Positions 1 through 12,409 of a DNA stretch of 64,000 bases are shown in pieces. A model generated the notes under the pieces. It saw only the letters and a list, made by a program, of their open reading frames with translations, was not told the DNA's origin and ran no database searches. The number at the start of each line of letters is the position of its first letter. Position 1 is the stretch's first letter. The position numbers and the translations under genes were made by a program. Source of the stretch: Tyto alba (Eukaryota > Chordata > Aves > Strigiformes > Tytonidae); assembly GCF_018691265.1 (NCBI RefSeq), contig NW_024881295.1:19825904-19889903 (forward strand), in the 5' to 3' direction.

Positions 1-3000
1 AAATGATGCACCTCACAGCACTCATTTCTTGATCTATTTCTCTACTTCCTTCCACTGCAGGTGTCACTGTATTATCCAGACTTCTGCTCTGATCCCTGTA
101 TTTTCATTCAATGAGGGGCTGTTTGCATTATTAGAATTGCAGTAGATTAGCACCTGTCTGCCCTCCCTGGCTCCGATCGTGTCCTGGTAGTGGGAATCCC
201 TAGGAAATGTTTTGAACTGTGTCTACAATTTGGACTGAACATTGGAAACAGACCAAGTCAGTCTCACTTACAGAACACTAATATCTTCAGAATGTATTTG
301 AAGAAACACACACTTGAGTCCAGCCTCTCCAGAGTACTTCTGTCCTGCTGAAAAGGATTATCTTTGCTTTTTAATTCTCCTAATTTCCTGCTTCAGCTCC
401 CAACTACAGCTTCCCAGCAGGACAGCCAATTGCCATGTGAGTGATATGCAGCGTCACGAGCAATTCTGACTGCCACACAAATTCCAGATCAGCAGGCTTT
501 GTGTTGGGTCCCTTGCCTCATGTTTCAACTCTTGGAGTCTCTTCCCACTTTTCCTCTGCTGCCTCTCACTAAACTCTGTAAACCTTCTCTCCCATGCCTG
601 GACAGCTGTTCTTGAAGCATTTCTGAGCACTGCTTCTGGTGTGGGATCTCATCAGATCATTCATTCATGCAATAGAATTGAACCAGTATCTCTAGTCCAC
701 TCTTCCATAGCATATGGGCAGGAAAATATATCCTCTTTCCTAATCTCCCTATTATTAACATGCCCTAGTGCTGGCCTGGATGGAGTTCAGAGCTAGCATT
801 ACAATTTTGCTTCTGAACAACATTCGCTATTGAAACTTAAAGCATCTCTGGTTTTTGTATAAATTTGAAGATGTTTGTATTTGTCATATGGCTGGTTTAA
901 AACTGACCAGGAGATGGAGGCCTTGGTGAGAACATAATATAAATTTCCATTTCTTCATGTTCACTGAATGAAGGTTTCAGCTCTGATGGTCAAGGCCATG
1001 TTGAGGTTGTGATCCAGCATGGTGAGTAGTTGGCATAAGCTCACTGTATCTTCCCTGGTTGTCTAAAGCAAGCTGTTCATCTTAGTATTATAGGCTGCAC
1101 TTTATTTATGGCTGCTGTATGTGTAAGCATAAAACCATCGCTTGTTCTTTGTAGTTAACATTGCAGCACACAGAGGGGGCCAAGATATTTTGGCTTGAAC
1201 CTTGTATTTTAATTTTTAAAGAACATTGATCTTCAGCATTTCAGAGATACCAGTGGGTGAAATAATGATCTCAGTGCTGGATGGGTCTGCACGAGCAGAG
1301 CGAGCTGAGGTGAGTGGGACTCAGCGTGAGAGCTCTCCCTCTGCTGAGAGAGCAACACACCACGCAGTCCGGCACGTGATTTCCTGAAAGAATAGTGACT
1401 TAATTTCACACCGCCTAAGATTTAATTTAAAAATGGAATCTGCTTCTCTGTGTATTTGTGTATTTATATATGAATACAAACACACTCTTGATAGTTAAAT
1501 ATCTGTATATACCCTTCCACAGTGGTAATGGACTCAATCTGAACTAAACATTTCCCTCTCCCCAGAAGTAAGAGATTTGGGAATTATAAAGGGGTGGTTA
1601 TTTTGTTCTGACAGCTACCTCTATTCCCTGTAGCATACCATTTTCATGCAAGCACCTTCTTTCAGATTCTGTCTCCTTCCAGTCACCTTAAATCAAGATC
1701 AGATGGAGAAGGGCAGTATCAAGGAAATAAATCATTGCACTTGGGGGAACTTGGATGTACCAGGACAACACACTGGCCAGGAAATGAGGGAGGAGGACGA
1801 ATTCTTTGTGTTGAAGAAAGCTCAGAAAAAATTGGGATAAAATAGAAGTCAAAATACGTGGTCAAGAGAACATGAGAACTCAACACTCATTATTACTTTT
1901 TAAATTATTGGTTGTGATTGTGAATCAAAATTAAGTCTGTATGAATTATGATTCTCTTCTCTCTCCAACCCCAGCACCTGTACAGATGTGATAGGGCACA
2001 CACCAAGACCAAGCAAGTCCTACAAAGCTTTTCTTGAAGCTACTTGTACCACAGCCATGCTCTGAGGGGCTCACTCAAGCTCAGAGAGTTCATTACACGG
2101 TGCTCTGTATAAATATCCTATCTCACAGATCCTACCTTGAAGAACTTAGCTGTAGGGATCATTCAAGTAGTCAACTCAACATGAAACGTAGTCTAGGGGC
2201 ATGGTACAAACTTTGAAGAGCTAAGTCAGGTCAGCTTAGTTTGTATTGGTTCCAGTCCTGATGTCAGGTAGGGTAGTGAGTAACAGGGATGGGTGAACTC
2301 TTTAGAAACAAAGGTAACTTGTATGTAGATTTTTCTTTTTTGCACTGTGAGTGACAGAAAATAGACAATTCCGTTTGGAATTTTTGTTTCCAGCTTCAAT
2401 GCACGTCAAAGCTTTCTGCAAGACATAAGCAAATTATTGAGAAGTACTGTCCCATCCTCACAACAGAACTTGCCTTGCACTGAATAATTCTTTGCTGGTA
2501 ACAACACTTAAGAGGTAAATAGGAGACTGTGGTAGACTGAGGCTTTCCAGAAATCCCACGGCTGCAGGAGAGCATGGAAGAGTTATCACACATATGAATC
2601 CCTCTAAACTACCTTTGACAAGGATGCATCTGGGTTCCCAGAGAAGAGCTGGGCTCCATTTGACATTGGGTGAAGATAGAGGGGTATGAATAGCCCTGTG
2701 ATCACAAATAGTTTCTTCTGTGCATTAGGGAAATGGTTGTCCCTTGTCAGTCTAGTGGGAATATCCAGAGAGTGATGACAAAGGGAGAGTATTAGCTTGT
2801 GTGTACTCTCTGTCCTGCAGGCAAGGAAACAGAGCTGCATTCAAAAACACTTTGTAGGAACAAAATAAAATGCAGGTTGAGGAAGACATTCAGTAACATA
2901 TTGAAGTTGGGAGGGGGGAATCAGGCAAGAGCATCAGTAATAAAAATATGCAAGTTTCTTGACAGTGCTTATTTAGTGATTTTCAGTATTTAATAACAAT

Positions 3001-3840
3001 AAATATTGATTAAATAATGAATAAAATTTATTAAGCGCACATAGTTGAGTTAATTAGATATTATTATTTGAGTAAGGAATTGCATATTAAAAAATCAAGT
3101 CTTTTGCCGGTAGCTAGCCTCACAGAATATCACAGGGAAACAGCCAGTGCCCCTCTATAAGCAACTCTAATGTTTTCACCATCTGTCCAGTCCTAACATG
3201 TACCGAATGGAGAAGGGAGGGGAGCATACATGTTCTGTGCCCTATGAAAATTGTGTACGAGTTATGGTAGGTGACACCGTGGAGTGGAATTAGGTGATAA
3301 ATAAGACCATAGAAACTGAATAGTAAAAAAAAAAATACTGATTTTCCGTTCCCACACAGAAGTGCTGATTATTGCCTAGAAAAGACAAAAAGGTAATGAT
3401 TTGACAGTTTTGCTATTAATGAAAGAGTCTTGCAAAGGAAGGCTATAATGAAACATAACCATATAAATAAATTAGACAATGTAATAGTAATTTAGAGCAT
3501 TTTGTAGCAATCTTCCAGTATGATTTCCCAAAATGGCCCTTTCTCTTGCATATAAATCCGTTGCTCAGCTCTTGGCTATGTGCACACTCAGATGTCCTGC
3601 AGAATGATGGACCAAGTGCCAGTTGCTCTGTTTGCAATGTCTAGTGTGCATCTGTCACCACAGGAAGAGGAAAACAATACTATTCCATGCTGTAGTACAA
3701 AAAAGCCATCAGGACTTTTCCCTCTGTACCCCAGGGCTTCCCTTGATGGATGCTGTGTTGACAGAGGCGTTATGCAATATCACTGCAATATTTAAATGAT
3801 AGCAAACTTCCAAAGCGAGGCTACTATTACAGTGGCAACA
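1..3840. other. Unique AT-rich non-coding DNA, no gene seen
   Basis: I see no gene, RNA or recognisable transposon here. Open frames are 60-78 codons, overlap on both strands and look like chance frames. The block at about 1280-1390 has a few more CpGs than its surroundings, but nothing marks it as a promoter. Old diverged repeats could be hidden here and would need a profile search. Confidence 0.6.
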
Positions 3841-4270
3841 GCCAGAATTCCCACTTTGAGCCTGCCCCCCACTGTTTCCCACCACTCATCCTCCCCGGGG
3901 AGCTGGGGCAGCATCACCCCCATGGCCCCCCCACCTCAGCAGTGAGGAAGGCAAAGGGCTGAAGGCAGGCTGGGCACGGGGCATGGCAGTGGGACGTGCT
4001 TGCAGATGCTTGGGAGGGGGCCGCTTGCAGCAGAAGGTCTGATACTTTAAGGAAGGGGCAACAAAGCCCCCCCCCCCGGGGCTCCAGGCTCTGTAAAGGT
4101 GAGGAAGGTGGCAGAGCTCCTGGCTTTGGGTGCACACCACTGCCACAGAGTGAGCTGGGAAAGGCAACTGGACCTCCACCTTCTCCCACAGACCCATCTC
4201 TTGGGCTGGCCTGAAGCAGTGTTCCTGCCACGGGCGGTGGGATGAAAGCTATATGTTGTGCCCTGGTGCA
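3840..4270. other. Short GC-rich island with a C12/G4 tract
   Basis: About 430 bases of strongly GC-rich sequence sit between AT-rich flanks. A run of 12 C followed by 4 G lies at about 4067-4082, and G-rich segments surround it. CpG dinucleotides are few relative to the GC content, so this is not a classic CpG-island promoter. Several overlapping frames of 72-105 codons on both strands result from the low stop-codon density. It could be a decayed GC-rich transposon, a gene-converted patch or a regulatory block. I do not recognise a family. Confidence 0.5.
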
Positions 4271-5376
4271 CGTTCAGAGGTCAGTTCACATCTAACCTGT
4301 GCCTTTAGGGGAAGCAAAATATTTTCTATAGGATCCTGAATCATTCATGTCCGTCTTGAATAAAAGTAGAACTAAACCCCCACGCAGAGCATGGTGCCAC
4401 ACTGCACCCCCTGTGTCTGGGAAACAGATGAACCCACAAGAATTTATGGTTTGATACAGTCACGTAGAAAAAGACTTACAGAAAACATGAGGGAAAAAAT
4501 TATGTTGGGGTATGGTAAGAAAAGTAGAACATACTTCAACCACGAGGTTTCCCCTGGAGCCCTTTCCACTTTTGTTTTCTGTACATAGATAGATGGTTAA
4601 ATAAATAAATAATCTTTCTTTCCTCCTGCAAGTTGTGCTTGACAGCTTTGGTGACTGGGGATTGGGTTTGAACTGGTGCAGATGTGTGCATCTGGCATAT
4701 CGTTTTTTCTATTTTCTTTGTTTTTAATGTCTCTGACACCTTCAAACACACACCCTTGAGGCAGATCGAGTATTTCATTCTCTATTTTGGCATTTATATG
4801 TTGCCTATTACTATTCAATACTGACACTACAACAGTCTGTGAAAGCCATAAATGGGACCCAGGCCCTACTGTGCTGAGATCTACATAAATCTACCTGTAC
4901 CTCCACAGTAAAAAGGAATATTATTATTATTATTATTTCTCTTTTTTCCAAAATTTGTTTAAATGCACATATGCAGGGAAAATATATGTAATAGCACATG
5001 TTAGTCCTGACAGTCCATTCAGGACTTCAGCTTCAAGGGCCATCTATATGAATGTTTTTAAGTTAAATCAGAGCCATAACACGCAACACAGAATGTGAAC
5101 AATTAAACATATGCATCCATAATTTAAGTGTATACTTATCTACACTCCAGAACCTTAAGTCTCCCTCCTTTGACCCAGACAACCTGTGGATATTCGTACA
5201 AACCAAAGGACAAATTTGGATTTGCTATTGTTGCAACCAGTTCACACTGTTTAGTCTTGTTCAGTGCACTGGCATATTACCTTGCATGTCCTAGAAGACT
5301 GTGATGTGCTCCCTTTGAGGTCACACTGTCTCCCACACAGTGTTATCTGCTCCTATCAAAATGATTATATCACAGT

Positions 5377-5968
5377 TGTGGTTTAACCCCAGCCAGCAAC
5401 TAAGCACCCCACAGCCGCTCACTCACTCCCCCCATGTCGAGATGGGGAAGAGAATCAAAAGACCAAAAGTGAGAACACTTGTGGGTTGAGATGAAGACAG
5501 TTTAACAGGTAAAGCAAAAGCTGTGCATGCAAGCAAAACAAACCAAGGAATTCATTCCCCACTCCCCATGGCCAGGCAGGGGCTCGGCCATCCCCAGGAC
5601 AGCTGGGCTCCATCACATGTAACGGTGACTTAGGAAGACAAAACACCATCACTCAAAACTCAATCCTCATCACTTCCTCTTCTTCCTCGAGCTTTATATG
5701 CTGAGCATGTCATAAGGTGTGGGATATCCCTTCAGTTGGTCGGGGGCAGCTGTCCCGGCTGTGTCCCCTCCCAACTTCTCATGCACCCCCAGCCTGCTCG
5801 CTGGAGGGGTGGGGTGAGGAGCAGAAAAGGCCTTGGCTCTGAGTGAGCACTGCTCAGCAGTAACAAAAACATCTCTGGATTATCAACACTGTTTTCAGCA
5901 CAAATCCAAAACAGCCCCATACTAGCTTCCATGAGAAAATTGACTCTATCCCAGCCAAAATGTGCACA
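5377..5968 (+). mobile_element. Solitary LTR of an avian endogenous retrovirus (probably ERVL-like)
   Basis: The element begins TGTGGTTTAACCCC and ends near GCACA. Sequence landmarks match, from memory, an LTR family abundant in neoavian birds: a 5' block with the CCAGC-CAACTAAGCAC and GCCGCTCACTCACTC phrases, a TATA-like box (TTTATAT, 5693-5699), a GTGTCCCCTCCCAACTTCT block near 5761, and a 3' end CTCTATCCCAGCCAAAA at about 5944-5960. The length of about 590 bases fits a complete LTR. No primer-binding site, gag, pol or env follows, so it looks like a solo LTR left by recombination between two LTRs. CACAG occurs at both edges (5371-5375 and 5965-5969), but the exact boundary and target-site duplication are unclear. 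The family class is from memory and less certain than the LTR call. Confidence 0.85.
5693..5699 (+). promoter_or_regulatory. TATA-like box inside the solo LTR
   Basis: TTTATAT lies a little over halfway through the LTR, where the U3 promoter of such LTRs is expected. If still active it would drive transcription rightward toward the microsatellite at 6.5 kb. Activity is inferred only. Confidence 0.45.
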
Positions 5969-6483
5969 GCCATCCTCTCTCTGCCCAATCAATTTCTATC
6001 TCCATTCCATGAAAATCCTGAATCTAAGGACCTGGAAGAGGTTTACAACATATCACCTGCAAGGACCATATCCAAATGAACTACTCAACACAGGTGTCTA
6101 CACGGAACTGGTACTATCTAGTCAGCACCAGCATGCTCTCTTTTGGGACCCCATGCTCATAGAAACAGGCTTTTCAGTGAAGAACAAGTTCAGTGTTTTT
6201 AAGCCTACAGTGGGCACGGCTGGGACCAGAGGCACACAAAGCCATCAAGACAATTCCAGACAAATCCACATTAACAGCCCATCGGGGTCATGCAGACCTT
6301 TGTCCAAAACAGACCCTCCTCAAACTAAGCCAGGGCTGTTGGTGGGTTATGTGCCTTCCCACCATACTCCCTTTTAAGATTTCACCTTTCCATCTCCTGC
6401 TATATTTTCTTTTTTGTCATGATTAGCAACCATTTTTCTTAGGGCCAGGTTAATAAGAAGGCTGTTTTTCTTCTTCTGATATT
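5969..6483. other. Sequence right of the LTR, no recognised feature
   Basis: A 148-codon frame runs through 5931-6377, starting inside the LTR end. Its translation has no domain I recognise and no retroviral motif, so I treat it as a chance frame. No tRNA-complementary primer-binding site follows the LTR. Confidence 0.5.
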
Positions 6484-6507
6484 TTCTTCTTCTTCTTCTT
6501 CTTCTTC

Positions 6508-6560
<53 letters not shown>

Positions 6561-6655
6561 GTTGTTATTATTATTATTGTTATTATTGTTATTATTGTTA
6601 TTATTATTTGTTATTATTATCATTATCCTTATCCTTATTCTCACTCTCACTCTCA
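6484..6655. repeat. Compound CTT / ATT microsatellite
   Basis: CTT units (about 6485-6508) pass directly into a near-perfect TTA/ATT run (about 6508-6560), then an interrupted ATT/GTT stretch to about 6639 and a short TCACTC motif. The poly-leucine and poly-asparagine frames across it are artefacts of the repeat. The compound structure suggests repeated slippage and point mutation of one original array. Confidence 0.95.
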
Positions 6656-6659
6656 GCCA

Positions 6660-8225
6660 GAGAGCAGAGAGTGTGTGGTTGGTGAAGGTGCAAGAGATGC
6701 TTGGGATGGCATCAGTGGATTGTGCCAAAGTGAGCCAAATGCAGCAGTCTTGCTCCTGTCAGTCATGGAGAGAGAAAGACATGCCTGGAGGAGACTATTA
6801 ACCAAAGGCCTGTTTGGGTTTTGGGGAGAATGAATGGGAGCCAGGGAATGAACAAATGGTTTCTCAGTGTCAGTGTTCAAGTATGTGAACTAGCTGCATT
6901 TTACTTGTCAGGGTAGACATAACCTATGAAGATACGTTTGAGAGCTGATCGAGCATAAATATAATTTTCCCATGAGCTGATTTTGAGGGGCTTAATTACT
7001 CCTCATTGACTTTCCCCCCCCTGCAATTTCTATGCCTCTTGAGAGGTTAAACATCTTGTAGAAAAGCTGAGACCCTAAGTCTCCTATGGAAAGTCCAAAT
7101 TTACGTTGTGATATGGTTCAGTCCCAGAAGAGGTGAAAGATTGTCCCCACCTAACACCTGCTGAACAGCCTCCTGGTATGTACTTGTGCCAGTCCAGTAA
7201 GAAGTTGTCCATGTAATGCAAAAACTCTTAGCACATCTAACAATGCTGGGAGTTATCAACAGAGGAATTGAGGGCTTTGGGGCCTCTCTTCTCAGCCCCA
7301 AGGAAGTTGTATAAGTAAATAGAAGAAAATTATATTGCTGAAGAAAAATTGCTGTCTTGGGTTTTGGCACATACTTTAGGAAAGCAGACCTTGATTAGTC
7401 AGAACTATTTTATAAATTTCATTTGTCTTAAGTACTCTGCAAGGAATTCCTCTAAAAAAAACCATGCATACTCAGAATGGATGTTTCTTTCTCTACCTTT
7501 TAGACTAGGCTGGTGTTTAAACCATTTAAAAAAATAACCCAAACTAAATAAATTGGAATTTACTCAAGGCTAATTTTCTTTCTTCATGTTTTGTTCAAGT
7601 ATGGACCCTTCAGGGCTGTGGGGCTTGGGTTTTTTTTCTTTCTTTGTTTGTTTTGTGTTTTGTTTTGTTTAATTATTTCTCATAAACCTTTCCCATTTTT
7701 TCTACAAAGAGTTCTGAAAGTCATTTACACATATTTCACTGTGCTGATTTCACAACCATAATCTTATGTCAGTTCGATCTGATTAAAAAAATAGGTCCTG
7801 TGATGTTTGCTTTTGTATCCTGACTGACTCAGAGTGACTCTTAGAAGTAAGTCTGCACTGTTATTGTGAAATAACATTTTACCAGAGATACTTACATTAG
7901 TGTGGTTGCTTCTGCAGTTATTGAATTAGAATCATCCTGAAACTGAATCGAAAAGATATGGCAGGCAGCAAAACAAAACTGTATAAAAATCTTGAATATT
8001 TGTAAAAGAGATAGATGGAGTATGTTATTTATCTGTTTCAGCAGAACTCATAAATAAGCCCTAAAATAGCTTATTGGAAAAGGTAGACTTGACTCAGTCC
8101 AGTTAAAATATAAATTTTCTGTTGGTTTCCACCCTACCCTTGCCTTGAATACACAGAATACTTTTGGACCTCAAGACATCCTCCTATGAAACAAATCAAC
8201 TTCTTGTCTTTCATTCTAACTCTGG
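6660..8225. other. Non-coding DNA, no gene seen
   Basis: Nothing recognisable beyond a T-rich stretch at about 7628-7672 built of TTTG and TTTC variants. Frames are short and overlapping. Confidence 0.6.
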
Positions 8226-8227
8226 CT

Positions 8228-8275
8228 GATATATATATATATATATATATCATATATATATATGATATATATATC
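8228..8275. repeat. AT dinucleotide repeat arranged as a palindrome
   Basis: AT runs at 8229-8250, 8252-8263 and 8265-8274 are separated by single C and G interruptions, so the block from the G at 8228 to the C at 8275 reads almost the same on both strands. A further short AT run follows at about 8292-8304. Such blocks can extrude cruciforms and are unstable. Confidence 0.9.
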
Positions 8276-8309
8276 ATTCCAGTATCTGTCTGATATATAT
8301 ATATGTGTG

Positions 8310-11300
8310 GCTGTAATAACAGAAGAATTCCATCTTGAATTAATTGCAATAATGCTTAGTATTTTCTTATTTTAGTTCTACATGCTGCATATGCTGATGA
8401 GGACACTGACATCTGTATGTAATCTATTTCATATAAAATAGAATTCTAATATCAGATATTTATGAGCCTGATCTCTCCTAGGTGGAGTTAATCCCAGGAG
8501 TCAAGAGAAACTCTCTCACACCACTCATTTCTTCTCTCATCTGTGGTTTTGGGGTTGTTTTCTTTGGGGGAGGGGGATGATGGAAACAGGTTCTCTAAAT
8601 TCTGCTAATCCATGAAATTGTAGTAGTTTATTCTGTTCCTTGAGCATCATGAAAGGTTCAAATCTGTATGTTAATCCTTTTTGCATCATGCTTTTGCTGT
8701 GCATTTCCTTAACAATAGAATGAATAATTTAAGTCTTAATTTAAGATTAACTTCATCATAAATTATAGTGTGGAGTTTGGAAAGAAAATCACTCATTTAT
8801 ATAAATAATGGAAGCTAGATTTTCAGTAATACTGATCATACATATTCTTATACTTGGGAATTATCAAATCTCTGTTAGTTATTAAGAGTTAGCCAGCATT
8901 AATTAACAGATACAGTGGATCTCAGCTGGAAGGACGACGCAGCAGCACCTCGAAGGCGGCTGCTGGAGTGCAGTGGAGTGCAGGAGACAGGGAGGGAAAG
9001 CAGGAGGACACTTAGTTTCTAACCTTTTACTTTCTGTCTGTCGTCTTTGCTGTCCAAGAAATGACTGCCTCTAGTCAAAAAGTAGTCACTTAGCAGAGGA
9101 AAGAATGTGAGGGAAAGACAAAGAAAAATAGAAACTGAGGGTGACTAGCTGAAATGCTGGCCACCATTGTAAATATGATACGGGGAGAAGGAAGATGCTG
9201 CTGGCTCCCATGTTCTGCTCCACCAAAATCTTCCAGTTGGAGCAGGAAGAAATTCTCAGAGATTGTGCCAGTCTGGGTTTGAGGCATTTCCTTTTGATTC
9301 TGCCTCTCTGCAAACGGATTGAAACAAGCACTTCCAGCTACTATACCACTATCTATTATTCACACTTAAATATCAGGTAGTTCAGCTGAATCAGTAGTCC
9401 TGTTGATTTAGCAAAGTGCAAAAACAACATCTACTGTAGTCCATAACACAAAGCAGCTACATCAAACTGAACAAAATGGGCAAAAAGAAGAGGGAAATAG
9501 AGAAAGGATTTAGTGCACGTGCAGATCCTTGATGGCTAGCAGACTGCATTGGAGACTAAAAGCAGGGCAGAAGTGAATTGAAAGGAGGAAAGTACAGCAG
9601 AGGAACAGGGAGAACAGTTTATACTGAGAAGAGATTGGAGATAAGGAACTTTGTATATAGGAAACAAAAAATCAGACATTCAGATTTAATGTTATTGCTT
9701 AGTGGTCTTGGAGGGAAAACTGAATTTATACTTTGGTGTCCCTGACACAGAAGTTGAAAGCGGCACTTGACCCAAGAACGGGTATTTCTTGTCTGTAAAC
9801 AGAACACCTTTATTTTAAAGGATCTTTCTGCATTTAACACATTGAAGATGAATTCTTCTCTTATGGCCAGTTTCAGAAACTGTGCCTTTTCTGTGGCTTT
9901 TTCGTACCGTTGTTACTTCACTTCACAATTTGAATGCCCCTTTTCCAGGCTTCTTGTGTAGCTATATCTTGTACCAGCCAATAATTGTAATATTTCTTCC
10001 CGCTCCTTTCCAGAGGCCATTTTCCCCATTTGAAAGCTTTCCACAGCTCCACTGTCCTTCCTTTCATTGCAGTTTATTATAGCAGTCACTGTTTTGAGTT
10101 TGCTGGCAAATGCAGCATGGCTGAATCCATATAGAACTTTAACAAATATCTCGGATGTATCTTTTATTTGTCATTACATGAAGGTCCTCTGTGTGTTAGT
10201 CATATACATATTTATACCTAAACTTGCATAAATTTGCACTACTGTTGGGTCAGTGTATGGGAATGACTAGTTTTCTTCTCTGCACTGAAGCTCAAATGAC
10301 AGGAGAAATGTTTTGTTTTGTTTTAACTAGCATTTCTTTTGAAAAACACTATAAAATGTTTGCAGATTCTTTAGATCCTTGCTAAACTACCTTTAGACTT
10401 ATAATTTCAAAAGGAATTTAGTAATGAGAGAGAGGCATATGTGCCCCTCGACTAACAGACCCTAGTGGAACACGTTGCCTTTTATAGGTTTCTTGTCTGT
10501 GCCTTGGTCTATCTCTACTGTTTTATTCTCTTTTAAGTTGGTGGCCAGTATGGAAAATACTGAGATTCATTACTACTTTTTAAGGAGGAAAGATACAAAA
10601 AAAAGGAAAGTTTTCTAGTTGGCTGACAGTTGAAAGCTGACTACTACATGAAGCTCTTAGACTTTTCTAAAATAGACTTTATTTGGTTACTTCATGTGTT
10701 TCAGGTGAGATTTCTGTATTTTCATTAGATGTGGTGAGTTTTACAGTGGTTTCAGATGACTGAAAATTATGTTTGCAAAGCAAAAAATACAATACAAATA
10801 AATCAATATTGCCACATCATGAAATGTACATTCTTCATTTAGTCTGACAAATCTAGAGTAGGTGTTCTATTCTAATACTCATTCACACGCTCACTGGCCT
10901 CTGTAGAGTTAAGACTGAATTCCAGCCATCACATTAAACCTGCCTCATCGTTCTCCTATAACTTTGAGATGAATATTCTAATGTGAAAAAATATTTTGTT
11001 CTTCAATTTAAAGTTGTTAGGCAACAGAAAAAAATAAAGCCTCCTTTTATATATTTTGTGTTCCAAATATGATAAACTCTCTTGGTGGCATTATAAAGAC
11101 TTTTTGACCACTTAAAACAGTGTAGCTTTCTTTTGCCATCAGAAGAGGTACGAGCCGGTTATTTTGAGACTTAAGAATTTTTTTGGGGGGGAACAGATTC
11201 TAGCTTCTGAAAAGAACATTTATTTTTCACTGAAAAATCTAAATTTAAAAGGCCCCAAAGCCTCTTTCATACTGCTCCCACAAGATAATTTAGGTTCATG

Positions 11301-12030
11301 ATCACTGGAATCTCAGTGCCAAATTCTTCTTTCTCTTTGATGTTTTTGCTAGACATTTTAAATATTTTATTTCACATTTCTTTTATTCTCTTCTCCCCAT
11401 CCCACAGAAATAGTGCTATAGCATAAAACTTCAGAGCTGTGGTGCTTAAAGTTGATATTCTCATTTGTTGCTGGTCAGCCTCATATCACAGCTGAACACA
11501 TGTACAATACCCTTGAATATTTTTTAACATGGTTTTTGGAAAGAAGAATCTCTTGATATCCCTTTTCCTGTCATTCCCATTTAGCAATTGTTATATATTA
11601 ATGTAAAAGTGTCGTATGGATGTGATAAAACCTGCAGAGGAACAATCTCCCCTTCTCTCTAAAGCAGTCCCACAGAGCAAATGTATCATTCAAATCCTTG
11701 TGTCTTGCTGCATGAATGGACAAAAGGCAGATAACAATAGTTCCCATGATCAGAAGACCACTTCTTCCCTTGCTACCTTCCTTGGGAAATCCATGTGTCC
11801 ACAGTCCTCAGCACCACAAGGAACCTGTGATAAAGTGCTTGCATGACAGGACCCAGATTTCAGAGTTATAGATGTGATAACAAAAAACCAAGCAAACTGA
11901 AAGAAAGTACCAAATTATCTTTTGAGTTCTATTGTCTTTAATTTTGCTCTGAAAAGATTAACTAAAGTCATAAAAATAATCTTTTCAGTTGTTTTCACCT
12001 TTCAATATATGAGGTAGCTAACATCAAATG
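8310..12030. other. Non-coding DNA, no gene seen
   Basis: AT-rich sequence with no recognised transposon. A small GC-richer patch at about 8930-9000 is too short to interpret. The short TTTTG run at about 10311-10325 is the only simple repeat of note. Confidence 0.55.
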
Positions 12031-12035
12031 AGAGC

Positions 12036-12068
12036 AATATATATATATATATATATTTTTTTTTTTTT
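12036..12068. repeat. (AT)n followed by a T tract
   Basis: About 20 bases of AT dinucleotides pass directly into a 14-base T run. Confidence 0.9.
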
Positions 12069-12385
12069 AATAATATCCATCCCAGAATAGATTGAGGCCA
12101 GCAACCAAAAAGGAAATATTTCTGGGCTGGTTTTAACCTAAAATATACCCAAGCTAGTGATGCAAAGCTGAAAGATTTTGAGTACTGCCTTTTCCTATTC
12201 TAAGCTTTCTACAACTGGATATTTTTTTCACTCCTTCACTGTCCCTGAACAACAAAGAATGGCCAGTCTTCCTGGAACTTTAATATCTTTAGCTGTTAGA
12301 ATCTGCTAAAACTCATTTATGTGTGTGAAACAATCATTTACCTGTAATTTCTAATTCCCATGGTACCGGTATAACTAGATCACTG

Positions 12386-12406
12386 TTTTTTTTTTTTTTT
12401 TTTTTT
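12386..12406. repeat. T21 homopolymer
   Basis: Uninterrupted run of 21 T. No SINE or retrocopy body is visible beside it on either strand. Confidence 0.9.
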
Positions 12407-12409
12407 GTA

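Noticed and set aside
5931..6377. 148-codon plus-strand frame, the longest in the window
   Set aside because: It starts inside the LTR, has no recognisable domain, no retroviral signature and no splice or promoter context.
5969..6380. Internal ERV sequence following the LTR
   Set aside because: No primer-binding site or gag/pol similarity, so the LTR is treated as solitary.
6450..6801. Poly-asparagine and poly-leucine frames
   Set aside because: They are translations of the CTT/ATT microsatellite.
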